This document shows, piece by piece, positions 1-9,154 of a stretch of DNA of 47,554 nucleotides. Below the pieces are notes generated by a model. It searched no databases. It was not told the DNA's origin and saw only the letters and a program-made list of their open reading frames with translations. The translations under genes were made by a program, and so were the position numbers. Each line of letters begins with the position of its first letter. Positions within the stretch are counted from its first letter, which is position 1. The stretch comes from Myxococcales bacterium 68-20 (GTDB lineage: Bacteria; Myxococcota_A; Polyangia; Polyangiales; Polyangiaceae). The stretch is taken from NCBI GenBank assembly GCA_001899635.1, contig MKVQ01000003.1, positions 191,243-238,796 on the forward strand. Direction: 5' to 3'.

Positions 1-1350
1 GGAGAAGGCGCAGACGGTCGCGAATGCCGTGTCGAGCTGCGGCTCGCAGAACGAGAACACGTCGGGAGGCGTCTCGGCCACGAGCGTCTTCGGCCTCTCG
101 ACCGAGACGGCCACGATGCGCGCCTCCGGATCGCCGCCGAGGTCCGGCGCGTTGGCCAGCGTGATGAGCGACTCCGGGATCGCGCTCGCGAGCAGCACCT
201 GCTTCGCGCTCCATCCGCGATCGCCTGCGGGGACCGTCGCCGCGCCGAGCGTCATCCCTGCGCGCGCCGTCATCTCCCGGACGCCGGCGAGCCCGCCCAC
301 GCGTGCAGCGGGCGCGATCAACACCGCGAGCTCTCCCGCACCTTCGCGCTGCGCGAGGACGGAGGCCTCGGCCGACGTGCACCACGCCGCGTTGCCCGCG
401 GCGGGTCCGACGGCGAGCGCGCCTCCCTTCATCCGGAGGGTCGGCTTGTCGTCCGGATTCTCCACCGCGAGGAAGACGCATGACTCCGCGGGCACCTCGA
501 CGACCGCAAACGGCGCGTCGGGCTTCAACATCGCGCGCAGGTCGAACCCCGCACCGCGGAGCGCCGCACGTTTCGAGTCCGCAGCGAGCCAGCGCTGGCT
601 CGCTGCCGCGTCGACCGGCGCGAGCGGACGAGCAGCGCCGGCGGACGCCTCCTGCATCCATCGCTTCTCGTCGAGCCAGGCGTCGAGCGATCCTTCGGCG
701 CAAGCCTGATCGCTCTGCCCCATGGTGCCGGGCTTGAACGGAAGGAACGCGAACGCGCGCGAGCCGCCGAGCATGCTCGCTTCCGCCGTGAGCAGCGTGA
801 GGCCATCCCCGCCCTTCGCGTCCGCGCTGACGGAGACGTGACCTCCTTCACAGAGGCACGTGAGCAGGGGCGCCGGCCCTTCGACCGCGCCGCCGGCATG
901 TGCGAGCCGGACCTTCTCTCCGTTCATCGAGCTCGTGGACGACGTCACGAGCAGGCATCCCGCCGGAACGTTCGCCTCGATCGTCGACGGCTCACCGCGG
1001 CTCGACGTCTCGACGACCGCGAACCCCATCGGGCGATACGGCTCGGAGGCTTCCTCGATGCGCCCGCGCCGCGCGAGCTCGCTCCGGACAAAGACGCCGC
1101 CCGCCACTACCACGACGCCCACCGCCGCGATCCCGACTCCGACGAGCGCGCGACGCGATCGAATCCGCTGGGTCTCGAGCGTCGACTCCGCGTCCAACTC
1201 GGCCTTGCGGTGCGCCCGCTTCTCCTCGTCCTCGCGGCGCACGCGCTCGTGCTCCGGGTGCCGGCCATGCAACACGGACAGCGCGCGCTCGACCTCGGCG
1301 AGGTCTTCGGGCGTTTGCTTCGGCTTCGGCTTCGGCGGGGGCGCGGCCAT
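1..1350 (-). CDS. Membrane-anchored hypothetical protein, C-terminus off the window
   Basis: An open frame runs from ATG at 1350 to base 1 without a stop (450 codons), so the gene continues past the left edge. Residues 1-60 are charged and Pro/Lys-rich at the start (MAAPPPKPKPKQTPEDLAEV). A single hydrophobic segment at about residues 67-88 (ALVGVGIAAVGVVVVAGGVF) is followed by a long Ala/Gly-rich domain with scattered cysteines, predicted to lie outside the cytoplasm. The topology is that of a bitopic protein with a small cytoplasmic N-terminus. I recognise no family; such proteins are common beside signalling genes in myxobacteria. It is the last of three host genes on this strand. Confidence 0.75.
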   Translation of the reverse strand, partial: MAAPPPKPKPKQTPEDLAEVERALSVLHGRHPEHERVRREDEEKRAHRKAELDAESTLETQRIRSRRALVGVGIAAVGVVVVAGGVFVRSELARRGRIEEASEPYRPMGFAVVETSSRGEPSTIEANVPAGCLLVTSSTSSMNGEKVRLAHAGGAVEGPAPLLTCLCEGGHVSVSADAKGGDGLTLLTAEASMLGGSRAFAFLPFKPGTMGQSDQACAEGSLDAWLDEKRWMQEASAGAARPLAPVDAAASQRWLAADSKRAALRGAGFDLRAMLKPDAPFAVVEVPAESCVFLAVENPDDKPTLRMKGGALAVGPAAGNAAWCTSAEASVLAQREGAGELAVLIAPAARVGGLAGVREMTARAGMTLGAATVPAGDRGWSAKQVLLASAIPESLITLANAPDLGGDPEARIVAVSVERPKTLVAETPPDVFSFCEPQLDTAFATVCAFS

Positions 1351-1583
1351 CGGTCGAGCTTGCGACCGATCGTGGATCGTGACGCGCCCGGATCACAAGC
1401 CGTAGTTACCGAAATTGACGAATCGCCGGTCTCCCACCTCCGAGCCGCCACGCGCAGCCCACGGCTCGCGGCTCACGCCCACGCTGGCCGGCTTCTTCCC
1501 CCGCTCCCCGCGCCCGCGCTCCCCGCGCTCGATGGAAACGTCGACCCTTCGCGGGTTTGCGCCTCGAACGATCGGCCTCGACG
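1351..1583. other. Intergenic spacer, no supported gene
   Basis: This 233-base gap lies between two minus-strand host genes. The open frames over it are arginine-rich shadow translations. It presumably holds the promoter and ribosome binding site of the membrane-anchored gene below it, but I see no clear motif. Confidence 0.4.
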
Positions 1584-1946
1584 TCAGACGCCCTTCGCTG
1601 CCCAGCTCGCGCCGCGTCGGGCCTCCTGGCGCTGGACGGGCTCGTCTCCCTGGCGGTCGGGGTTCCGCTCGGCCTGCTCGGAAGGCAACCGCGCTTCCTC
1701 GTCGAGCACGATGAACGGCCCGCCCTCCTCGTCGTCGGCGACCTCGTCCTCGGCGTCCTCGCGCACCGACTCGGCGTTCGTCGCGGAGCCGATGAACTCC
1801 TCCGCGAACGCCTCGGCGTCGGCAGCAGGAAGCGGCCTCAGCTGTCCAATCGTATCCGGAAGGAAGGCGTTGCCATCATCCTGCCTCGGTGCCGGACGGT
1901 CTCGCTCGTAAGATCGAACGGGTCGCCCAGTCGGTGTCTTCTTCAT
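1584..1946 (-). CDS. Small acidic hypothetical protein
   Basis: A 120-residue protein starting at ATG 1946 (MKKTPTGRPVRSYERDRPAP); a longer frame begins upstream but its extra 24 residues are Arg-rich and unconvincing. The N-terminus is basic, the middle acidic (DAEDEVADDEEGGPFIVLDE), and the tail polar. The 'GGPF' patch after an acidic run resembles short proteins I have seen in myxobacterial genomes, but no function is known to me. No signal peptide or membrane segment is visible. It sits between two other minus-strand host genes. Confidence 0.55.
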   Translation of the reverse strand: MKKTPTGRPVRSYERDRPAPRQDDGNAFLPDTIGQLRPLPAADAEAFAEEFIGSATNAESVREDAEDEVADDEEGGPFIVLDEEARLPSEQAERNPDRQGDEPVQRQEARRGASWAAKGV

Positions 1947-2145
1947 GATGCTCGAAGAGCGCTGCAAGCGATGCGCCCTCGAGGCATCTCGAGTCGCGCG
2001 AAAACGATCAGCTCGCACATCGCCGCGACATCCCTCGCCCCGCGGCGTCGATCCGCGTGAGAAGGACCGCCGCCGAAGAGCTGTTTGGGACGTCGCACTT
2101 CGTCACGCGTCCCTCGAGCGCACACCGACGGCGCAGCCCCCGCGC

Positions 2146-2805
2146 TCAGTCGTCTTCGTCTTCGTCCTCGTGCGGAGCGGGCACGGCCGAGCCGCTCTTC
2201 CGCAAGCTCGTCACCTGGATGTTCGTCCGTGCGGTGCACACGCCTGAGCAGTCGGTCCCGGTGATCACACGATCGCGGTAGCGCCAGGAGAAGCTCCTCG
2301 CGACGGGCTCACCGTTCTTCGGGAGCGCCCCGGTGATGACGGCCTCCGTTCCCCAACGGCAGCCGTCCTCCCAGTCGAGCTCGGTCGAAAGCTCGAGCTC
2401 GACCTCACCGCCGACGACCCGCCCCGTGTAGCGCTGCTCGCCGAACTCCGCCTCCGCCGGCCCGTCCCCCGCGCACGGATAGTGGAGGAGCCCGGCCTGC
2501 TTACTGACGAGCTCGTCGAGATAGCAGCCCGGCGACGACTTCTCGATCCGACCCGCGACGAGCCGCAGCGAGCACCGCCCGCCGTCGCTCGGCTTGCCGT
2601 TCGTGGCGACGCCCGCCTCCGGGAGGCTCCCGATCGGCGCGATCGCGAGCTCGACGGGCGCCTCCACCGCAGCTCCCCGCGATCCGGCGCACGCCGCCGT
2701 GCTCGCGAGGGTCGCGAGCACCACGCCAGCGAGGCCCGCGACGCTCGAAAAGCGCGCGATCGAGGCGACCGCGAGCGCGTGCGATCTCGATGGATGCACC
2801 GTCAT
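2146..2805 (-). CDS. Predicted lipoprotein of unknown function
   Basis: A 219-residue protein with a basic start, a hydrophobic stretch (VAGLAGVVLATLAST) and a lipobox-like AAC at about residues 38-40, so Cys40 is the likely lipidation site. The mature part has paired cysteines (GGRCSLR, SSPGCYLDE, HYPCAGD, DGCRWG, GTDCSGVC), suggesting disulfides in the periplasm, and ends in an Asp/Glu tail (EDEDEDD). I recognise no enzyme motif. It is the first gene of the minus-strand host group and is divergent from ssrA. Confidence 0.7.
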   Translation of the reverse strand: MTVHPSRSHALAVASIARFSSVAGLAGVVLATLASTAACAGSRGAAVEAPVELAIAPIGSLPEAGVATNGKPSDGGRCSLRLVAGRIEKSSPGCYLDELVSKQAGLLHYPCAGDGPAEAEFGEQRYTGRVVGGEVELELSTELDWEDGCRWGTEAVITGALPKNGEPVARSFSWRYRDRVITGTDCSGVCTARTNIQVTSLRKSGSAVPAPHEDEDEDD

Positions 2806-2915
2806 TCGAGACCGATGCTACCGCCACCGCTCCGGGCGGCGAAGCGGAGCCTGCTACGGCAGTCCTTGCGCCAGCGGCTGGGCGGGCCTAGGTTGCCTTC
2901 GTACCTCATCGCCAT

Positions 2916-3278
<363 letters not shown>

Positions 3279-3281
3279 TCT

Positions 3282-3313
3282 GAGAGCCCGCTCCTCGCGG
3301 GCTCTCGTCTTTT
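3282..3313 (+). terminator. Rho-independent terminator behind tmRNA (phage-supplied)
   Basis: GAGAGCCCGC (3282-3291) pairs perfectly with GCGGGCTCTC (3297-3306) across a 5-base loop, followed by GTCTTTT. It lies just right of the attL core, inside the prophage, so the phage brings a replacement terminator for the gene it integrates into. Confidence 0.8.
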
Positions 3314-3323
3314 GTGCACTCTA

Positions 3324-3344
3324 CACGTGTCCCCGGCGTGTCCC
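3324..3344 (+). repeat. Putative integrase arm-type site, left copy
   Basis: A 21-base sequence (starts CACGTGTCCCC, ends GCGTGTCCC) is identical to 42934-42954. The two copies lie 45 bases outside one core and about 120 bases from the other, inside the prophage, as expected for arm sites on the two sides of attP. Each copy contains two GTGTCCC units 11 bases apart. Confidence 0.55.
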
Positions 3345-3492
3345 GCCTGGCCGTCGTCCTGCCCTTCCGTGGCCCTTCCCTGGCGCTCGGGCGGGCGGGT
3401 GGTGTGCGCATAGTCTAAGCGCGTCCGATGGCCCTCCCGAGGGCAGCGGAGAGGCCCGCGTAAATCGGGGGCCGGCCGGCGTAGCGCCCGGC

Positions 3493-3984
3493 ATGACCCG
3501 GACGCTGTTCCTCGCCGCCATCGCACTCCTGACCGCGTGTGCCTCAGGCGAGCCCGAACACGCCGACTGTCAGGGCTCCTTCCGCATCGAGCCGGGGTTC
3601 ACCGAGGCCCAGGTCTTCAGCATCAAGGCTGCCGGCCTTCGCTGGAACGCCTTCCTCGGACGTGACCACTTCAAGGTCTCGGAGGACGAGGGTATGTGCC
3701 CAATCTACCCCGCGACCATCGCGAGCCCCGAGGCGTTGACCAAGCAGGGGATGGCGAGGTCGGCGGATTACACGCCGGCCACAGGTGAGATCCGCATCGA
3801 CGCCGCGAACATGAAGAGCCCCGACGGTCCGTGGTTCGAGGCGATCGTCATGCACGAGTTGGGTCACTCGATCGACCACGAGCACGTCGAGACCGGCATC
3901 ATGGCCTCCACCGACAAGACCCTCACGTTGGACTTCAGCGACGAGGATCGCGCCGAGTGCCGTCGGGTCGGGATCTGCTCGTAA
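3493..3984 (+). CDS. Metzincin-like zinc metallopeptidase lipoprotein (prophage cargo)
   Basis: A 163-residue protein with a lipoprotein signal peptide (MTRTLFLAAIALLTAC, lipobox Cys16). The zinc motif is HELGHSIDHEH at residues 121-131: His121, Glu122, His125 and His131 have the metzincin/matrixin HExxHxxGxxH spacing, with Asp instead of Gly at 128. A Met-turn-like GIMAS follows at about 136. It should be an envelope-anchored protease; the substrate is unknown. It is the first gene inside attL on the plus strand, with no strong ribosome binding site, a typical position for lysogenic-conversion genes. A role in lysis or host modification is possible but unproven. Confidence 0.72.
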   Translation: MTRTLFLAAIALLTACASGEPEHADCQGSFRIEPGFTEAQVFSIKAAGLRWNAFLGRDHFKVSEDEGMCPIYPATIASPEALTKQGMARSADYTPATGEIRIDAANMKSPDGPWFEAIVMHELGHSIDHEHVETGIMASTDKTLTLDFSDEDRAECRRVGICS

Positions 3985-4017
3985 GTCAGATCCCGACCAC
4001 AACTGCGATCCGCAGCG

Positions 4018-4413
4018 CTACTCGCCCTTGTGCTTGCGGCGATAGAGCCCGATCAGCGGATACCCCGCCTTCACGTGCTCGGTCGGCGTATCGTCCGCCC
4101 CATCAGCATCGGGAACGGTGAAAGATAGGTGCTTCGGATCCAGATACGTCCGCACGGTCTGATCGCGCATTCGCTTCGACTGAAGAGCGCCCGAGATGGT
4201 GGTAACCGCCGTGCGGTGCTCCCCCGCTCCTTGACCGACCTTGCCAGCGGCGATCGCTAGAAGCTCGTCTTGCCACGTCTTCGGCAGGGATTGCAGAATC
4301 TGGTAGGACGACATGAACCAGGGAACGCCGCTCTTTCCCCTGGCCGCCTTGTCGAGGACGGCGAGGATTTCATCTTCAAGGGCGACCTTCTGTGGATCTC
4401 TGTTCGCTGCCAT
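4018..4413 (-). CDS. Hypothetical protein
   Basis: A 131-residue, mixed-charge soluble protein (starts MAANRDPQKVALEDEILAVL, ends GLYRRKHKGE). The composition and helical N-terminus look like a real gene rather than a shadow. I recognise no family. Its pattern (predicted helices, central HRTAVTTISGALQS, a C-terminal strand-like part) would fit a small DNA-binding or regulatory protein, but no motif proves it. It is convergent with the metallopeptidase and divergent from the nuclease-helicase pair, so it could regulate the pair. Confidence 0.6.
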   Translation of the reverse strand: MAANRDPQKVALEDEILAVLDKAARGKSGVPWFMSSYQILQSLPKTWQDELLAIAAGKVGQGAGEHRTAVTTISGALQSKRMRDQTVRTYLDPKHLSFTVPDADGADDTPTEHVKAGYPLIGLYRRKHKGE

Positions 4414-4732
4414 CCACGGAGGGTAACCCCGACCTCACCCGGAGGGAACGCTCCCCGCTCTGGTCTTCACCGCGAGATGGGCGGGTGCTTGCCGCTCATC
4501 TCCCCGAAGACGAGCAGCAGACGAACTAGCTGCTCTCCGACGGGACGAGGGCGCTCCTCCAGGGGGATTGCGGGCTCGGTCGGGGCGTTGGGATCAATGG
4601 GCTCGGCGGTCTGATCGTCTTGCATGCCCGAGCGTTCGGCCCGCGATGACGAGAGTTGCGTCCGAAGTTGTAGGTGCAGGTCGCCTCACCCCGCGGGGTG
4701 ATTGCAGCACCGGCCGCCTATCCCGGAGAGTT
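4414..4732. other. Intergenic region upstream of the nuclease-helicase pair
   Basis: About 320 bases between divergent genes. The upstream part of the open frame covering 4568-4732 is Arg-rich and lacks plausible protein character, so I treat it as non-coding. It should hold the promoter of the defence-like operon. No clear -35/-10 pair or operator could be picked out by eye. Confidence 0.4.
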
Positions 4733-4759
4733 GTGGCTTTATCACCCGTGGCACGCCAG

Positions 4760-5602
4760 ATGAACCTCCCCCAGACCATCAACGCCGAGATTCGTGATGC
4801 GATAGACATCCTCGCGAAGAACCTGCAGTGCGCTTCCGACGCGGCGGCGACACACGAGATCGTCCTGGTAACCGGCTGGTCTCAGGACGCTGCAACCATA
4901 AACGCCATCGGCGTCTATCTCGTGGGTCTCCTGACAAGCTCGATCGCCACGACACTGCAGGTCCGCTCGAGCATAGAGAGTACCGACGAGGATCGCCTTG
5001 AGATCTTGGAAAACGTCAAAGACCTGAGCGCTCGCAACAAGGTGGACGAACGCAATCCGTGGATCGCCGAGGGGCTCTGGCACCTGTGCCTCTTCCTCTC
5101 GAAACGCGTACGGAGCATTCATCCGACCGGCGCAGTGCTCGCACTCGAGCAACCTCACATCGGTGCAAAAGATCATGGCTTCGACGTCGTTGCACTATAC
5201 GAGACTAAGAACGGGGACGTCGGCGTCTCCGTCGTCGAATGCAAGGCCTACGAAAATGACCCCAACGGCGCGATCAATAGCGCCGTCGAGTTCTTCCGCG
5301 CGTTCGACCAAGGGAAATACCATCCCCGGATGCGGCAAGTCGTAGCACAGATGCGAGATCTGCTGCCCAAGGCCAAGCAGCCAATGGTCTCGCGCTCTCT
5401 TTGGAAGAAGCACCGCTGCTACGTCCCTAACCCGCACTATGACGCGAAGCACGCCATGGACTGGACTAACCACAGACGCTCTTTCAAAAACCTGTCCTTC
5501 CCTGTGGTCGTGATGCCACACGCAGTCCCGAAGTTCGACAAGTTCTTCGACAATGTAATGAAGGCAATGTTGAAGTTCGCTAAGGAGCTGCAAAGTGTTT
5601 GA
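4760..5602 (+). CDS. PD-(D/E)xK nuclease, HamA-like (DUF1837-type) defence effector
   Basis: A 280-residue protein from ATG 4760; GTG 4733, behind GGAG at 4725-4728, is an alternative start adding nine residues. The nuclease core is Asp142 (DHGFDVVALYE), then Glu160-x-Lys162 (VSVVECKAYENDP), followed by a helix with a conserved-looking run of Ala and Phe (GAINSAVEFFRAF). This G-x-D ... E-x-K plus helix arrangement matches what I know of HamA of Hachiman. The stop overlaps the start of the helicase gene, so both are coupled. Predicted role: a DNA nuclease controlled by the helicase partner. Assignment to Hachiman is by motif and context only. Confidence 0.65.
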   Translation: MNLPQTINAEIRDAIDILAKNLQCASDAAATHEIVLVTGWSQDAATINAIGVYLVGLLTSSIATTLQVRSSIESTDEDRLEILENVKDLSARNKVDERNPWIAEGLWHLCLFLSKRVRSIHPTGAVLALEQPHIGAKDHGFDVVALYETKNGDVGVSVVECKAYENDPNGAINSAVEFFRAFDQGKYHPRMRQVVAQMRDLLPKAKQPMVSRSLWKKHRCYVPNPHYDAKHAMDWTNHRRSFKNLSFPVVVMPHAVPKFDKFFDNVMKAMLKFAKELQSV

Positions 5603-8600
5603 CCAGCACGCCCAGGAGGTCATCAACGCCATCGCTGATCTGCCCGACCTCGACCCCGACACGTGCCGACGCCTTCTTTCACGTGCATACCTGCTAGTAG
5701 TGGAAGGACGCCTCAACGGTACGGGGCGGTCCGACGACCTCGACTCGACGGTGGACGCGCTCCGGCGGCTTGCCGACGCGCTGGAGAGTGTCGCCGTCTT
5801 TGACGCCGCGCATGGTATCCCTCGCACCGAACTGACACGGACCGCGAGCGCCTTCGTTGCCGGCGAAGCACTCTTCCTTCTAAGCAACCTGTATCCACAA
5901 TCCGAGGTGGAGACCCAATTCGACGACCCCCTCCAAGACCAGAGTTGCTACGCGGCCATCGAAGCTGGACTTCTCTACATGATCGGTGGCTACGACATCA
6001 ACGCGGTCACTGCTGTCGCGAATGTACCGCAGCCTCCGGCGACACCACTGGAAACACTCGAAGATCGCCGCAACCAATCCGCAAAAAGACTCCTACGACG
6101 ACTGGTCAACATCTGCCGCGGCACCGTCAACTACACAGAAGACGCACTTCCGTACGCCGGAGACATACAACCAACGCTCGCGCAAGACCTCCTAGACGAC
6201 ACACGCGCGCGAATCTATGACCTGCTCACGGATGCCGTAGACCACTTTGCAAACTGGCTGACTGGACACGGAAGTCTCGATACAAGTAGCAATATTATTC
6301 AGCGCGTCATCGACGCCACGCGCGCCGATATCGGCCTAAGCCTCTTCGGACTCGACGCAGCGTCTCCTGAAGGCGGCATTCCGCACGGAGCTTCTCAGTT
6401 CGCGGACATCTTCCACCTCGCACACCTTATGGCGGCTGCGTTCCGGGCCATGGGTGCTAGGTCGGTCGTACACTCCGTTCCACCGCCGGACAAGGGTGAC
6501 GCCGCTCTGATCGATGGCTTTCAGAAGTATATCCGTGCGCGCGCCGCAGGCGCCTCAAATAAGCCCGGTCGCCCGCTCCTCTGGCCAACCACAATCGAGT
6601 ACGTACGGGAGTGCCTGCCAGGGCCTCACAAGGACGCCGTCGTCTCGATGCCAACCGGCAGTGGAAAGAGCTTCCTCGCAGAGCTCGCTGTCGTGCATGC
6701 GTTGCCACGAGGCTGGGTCCTGTACTTGGCTCCTACGAATGCACTTGCGCAGCAGATCCGCCGAGACCTAGCGAATGCCCTGGCAATCTTTGGTGACGAC
6801 CTAAGAGTCTCGGCGTTCATTGGAGGAGCAGAGTACGCGGCACTTCACGAGGCGGAGATCACCGGAACTGCGCTCGTTGCAGTAATGACACCCGAAAAGT
6901 GCGCCCTCGCCCTGCGCCTTTACCCTCAAGCCTTTGCTCATTGCGCCCTGTGCGTATTTGATGAATGCCATCTCCTCAACGACGGAAATCGAGGAGCAAT
7001 CGCAGACGTTCTTCTGGCGCAACTATTCCACGTCGCACCCGACATGCGCACGCTGCTGATGTCGGCCATGGTTTCCAATCCCGACGACCTTGCATCCTGG
7101 CTAGCATCGGTGCGCGGACAGAAGGCACTCTCATCACGTATCAAGTGGCGACCATCACGAGCCGCCCGAGGCTTCATCTTCGTCGACAAGCTGGCCGCGA
7201 CCCGAGCAAAGGTGTCCGGACGCACCACTCTTGATTCAGGTCTGGCCAAAAAGCATACGGTTCAGGTGCCCCTGGCATGGCTCGTCGGCTTGTCCGGACC
7301 TTGGACACATGACGGCCCCGACGACTATCGCGTCGCCGCTCTACCGCTCTCAGCAGAATACGTTGCCCGTCAGAAGAAGGACGGCTCCCGAGAAGAAGGC
7401 TTCACAAGCTGGAAGAACTCAACCGGACAATCAGTTGCGGAGCTGTTTGCGTCCCATAAGATGCCGACAATCAACTTTGTCATGACGAGTCGACACCACG
7501 CCTTCAGCAACGCGAACGATGTCAACTCCGCGATACCAGACGCTGTCGGAATCAAAGGCTTACCGTCAATAGTAGTCGCCAAGCTTGCCCTCGCCGACGC
7601 AGAACTAGGTGTTGAGACCGCAATGCGCGACCTGCTTGCTCGCGGAATCGCAGTCCACACTGCCGCGATGCTACCGGTGGAGCAGTCCGCTTCGGAACAC
7701 ATGTTCGCTGAGGGGCATGCAAAACTGATGTTTGCGACCGGCACCCTAGCTCAAGGCCTGAACCTACCCGCGGCAGTAGTGGTAGTATCAGGGAGCAAGC
7801 TCCCGCAGCATGGCGCATCGGAGCTTGATGCCGGCGCCGGCCTCACTCGCGCAAAAGAGCTCATTCTAAATGGCTTCGGACGCGCGGGACGTCCCGGATT
7901 CGCCAACCAGGGAGTCGTTATCCTTGTAAGCGATAAGGAACTCCACGCCCCGGTCGCATCGAACACCAAGACAGGTCCTCTCGTACTTGCACAATACCCC
8001 GTCTTCGGCGAACCCGACGCGTCGGTGAGCGTGCGCAGTCCGATTGAGGACCTAATTGATCGACTTCTCGCCGGGGATCAGGCATCAGACGACCCCTCGG
8101 CGCTCCAGCTCGTTCTAACATCACTCCTGGCCGCCTTCGATGGGCCGGACGAGAACGCTGGAGCAGTGCTAAGAAGAACGTTTGCCGGCTACCAGCGCCG
8201 TGCTGAACTCACTCCTGAGCGCGCAGCCATTGTCAACGATCGCATTCATCTGTTGAAAGACCGGTTCCTGGAGCTGGAGGGCGTCCCCTCGTGGATGGCC
8301 AAGGTCGCCATGAAAGCCGGCGTCGACTTTCAGGTCGCCCATCGGATATGGCAGGCGTATCAGGACCGAGGCACGGTGACGCTCGAAGAGATGCATCGGC
8401 TCGACGTACGGGGTTGGTTCGAACTACTAATCAGCGTTCTCTCACGCCTCCCGCCGATGCGAATTGCGCCATACCTGGCGGATAATAAGACCCCAACGCC
8501 GAGAACGAAGCTGTTCGAGCTGGCGACCAGCACAATGCCTTCGCTCGAAGATACAGACACCATCCCTTGGTCACGACCGAGTGGATGGGAGGACACGTGG

Positions 8601-9125
8601 AACGAGCTTGGAGCGATCGTTTGGTCATTCATGAGTGGGGAGTCCTACGCGAAGCTCAACTCTCTGATCTTTGGAACACCGGTCGCGGATGTTGGCGGAG
8701 GACGCACCTATGCGGCCGAGGGCATCCCCGCCGTATTCAAATTTATCTCCGAAGTCATCGATCGCACCTTGAGCATGGATGCCGGGTGCTTCCTCGCGCT
8801 GCATGAGTGTTGGCTTGCGGAGGAACATCCGGAAGCGACGGTTCCGGAGGCTTTGCAAGGCCTACCACTGTGCATCCGCAATGGGTGCAGCTCGCTCGAT
8901 GTCCTTGCGTGGTATCGTTCTGGCTTCAGACAACGTGTCTCGGCGCATGCACTCGCCGAGGCCTTTCCAATTCCGCCGTTCATCGACAACGACGCAGATA
9001 GAGCGACCTTCGTGCGGAAGGCTCGCCGCGCGTGGCTAAATGACAGGCCGGTGGACGGCGAGCCGCTGGGGCTCCTGGACTATGCTCGCGTCGTTCGCCT
9101 CGACGATTCGTCAGAGCGCAATTAG
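5595..9125 (+). CDS. SF2 (Ski2-like) DNA helicase, HamB-like defence protein
   Basis: An 1176-residue protein from GTG 5595 with AAGGAG at 5582-5587. Helicase motifs: I MPTGSGKS at 352-359, II DECH at 456-459, III SAM at 490-492, the Ski2-type TGTLAQGLNLPA at about 715-726, and VI GFGRAGR at 760-766. About 350 residues precede motif I and 400 follow motif VI with no fold I can name. The start lies within the nuclease gene. The gene uses more A/T-rich codons (CTA, ATA, AGT) than the virion genes beside it, suggesting separate transfer. It is longer than HamB proteins I know of, so it may be a variant or related system. Confidence 0.72.
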   Translation: MFDQHAQEVINAIADLPDLDPDTCRRLLSRAYLLVVEGRLNGTGRSDDLDSTVDALRRLADALESVAVFDAAHGIPRTELTRTASAFVAGEALFLLSNLYPQSEVETQFDDPLQDQSCYAAIEAGLLYMIGGYDINAVTAVANVPQPPATPLETLEDRRNQSAKRLLRRLVNICRGTVNYTEDALPYAGDIQPTLAQDLLDDTRARIYDLLTDAVDHFANWLTGHGSLDTSSNIIQRVIDATRADIGLSLFGLDAASPEGGIPHGASQFADIFHLAHLMAAAFRAMGARSVVHSVPPPDKGDAALIDGFQKYIRARAAGASNKPGRPLLWPTTIEYVRECLPGPHKDAVVSMPTGSGKSFLAELAVVHALPRGWVLYLAPTNALAQQIRRDLANALAIFGDDLRVSAFIGGAEYAALHEAEITGTALVAVMTPEKCALALRLYPQAFAHCALCVFDECHLLNDGNRGAIADVLLAQLFHVAPDMRTLLMSAMVSNPDDLASWLASVRGQKALSSRIKWRPSRAARGFIFVDKLAATRAKVSGRTTLDSGLAKKHTVQVPLAWLVGLSGPWTHDGPDDYRVAALPLSAEYVARQKKDGSREEGFTSWKNSTGQSVAELFASHKMPTINFVMTSRHHAFSNANDVNSAIPDAVGIKGLPSIVVAKLALADAELGVETAMRDLLARGIAVHTAAMLPVEQSASEHMFAEGHAKLMFATGTLAQGLNLPAAVVVVSGSKLPQHGASELDAGAGLTRAKELILNGFGRAGRPGFANQGVVILVSDKELHAPVASNTKTGPLVLAQYPVFGEPDASVSVRSPIEDLIDRLLAGDQASDDPSALQLVLTSLLAAFDGPDENAGAVLRRTFAGYQRRAELTPERAAIVNDRIHLLKDRFLELEGVPSWMAKVAMKAGVDFQVAHRIWQAYQDRGTVTLEEMHRLDVRGWFELLISVLSRLPPMRIAPYLADNKTPTPRTKLFELATSTMPSLEDTDTIPWSRPSGWEDTWNELGAIVWSFMSGESYAKLNSLIFGTPVADVGGGRTYAAEGIPAVFKFISEVIDRTLSMDAGCFLALHECWLAEEHPEATVPEALQGLPLCIRNGCSSLDVLAWYRSGFRQRVSAHALAEAFPIPPFIDNDADRATFVRKARRAWLNDRPVDGEPLGLLDYARVVRLDDSSERN

Positions 9126-9143
9126 CATTGCTAATTGCGCTCT
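9113..9143. terminator. 14-bp perfect hairpin between convergent genes
   Basis: AGAGCGCAATTAGC (9113-9126) and GCTAATTGCGCTCT (9130-9143) pair perfectly across a 3-base loop. The helicase stop codon TAG (9123-9125) lies in the stem. It separates convergent genes and probably acts as a bidirectional terminator, though no long T-tract follows on either strand. Confidence 0.6.
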
Positions 9144-9154
9144 CCCGAGCGAGC

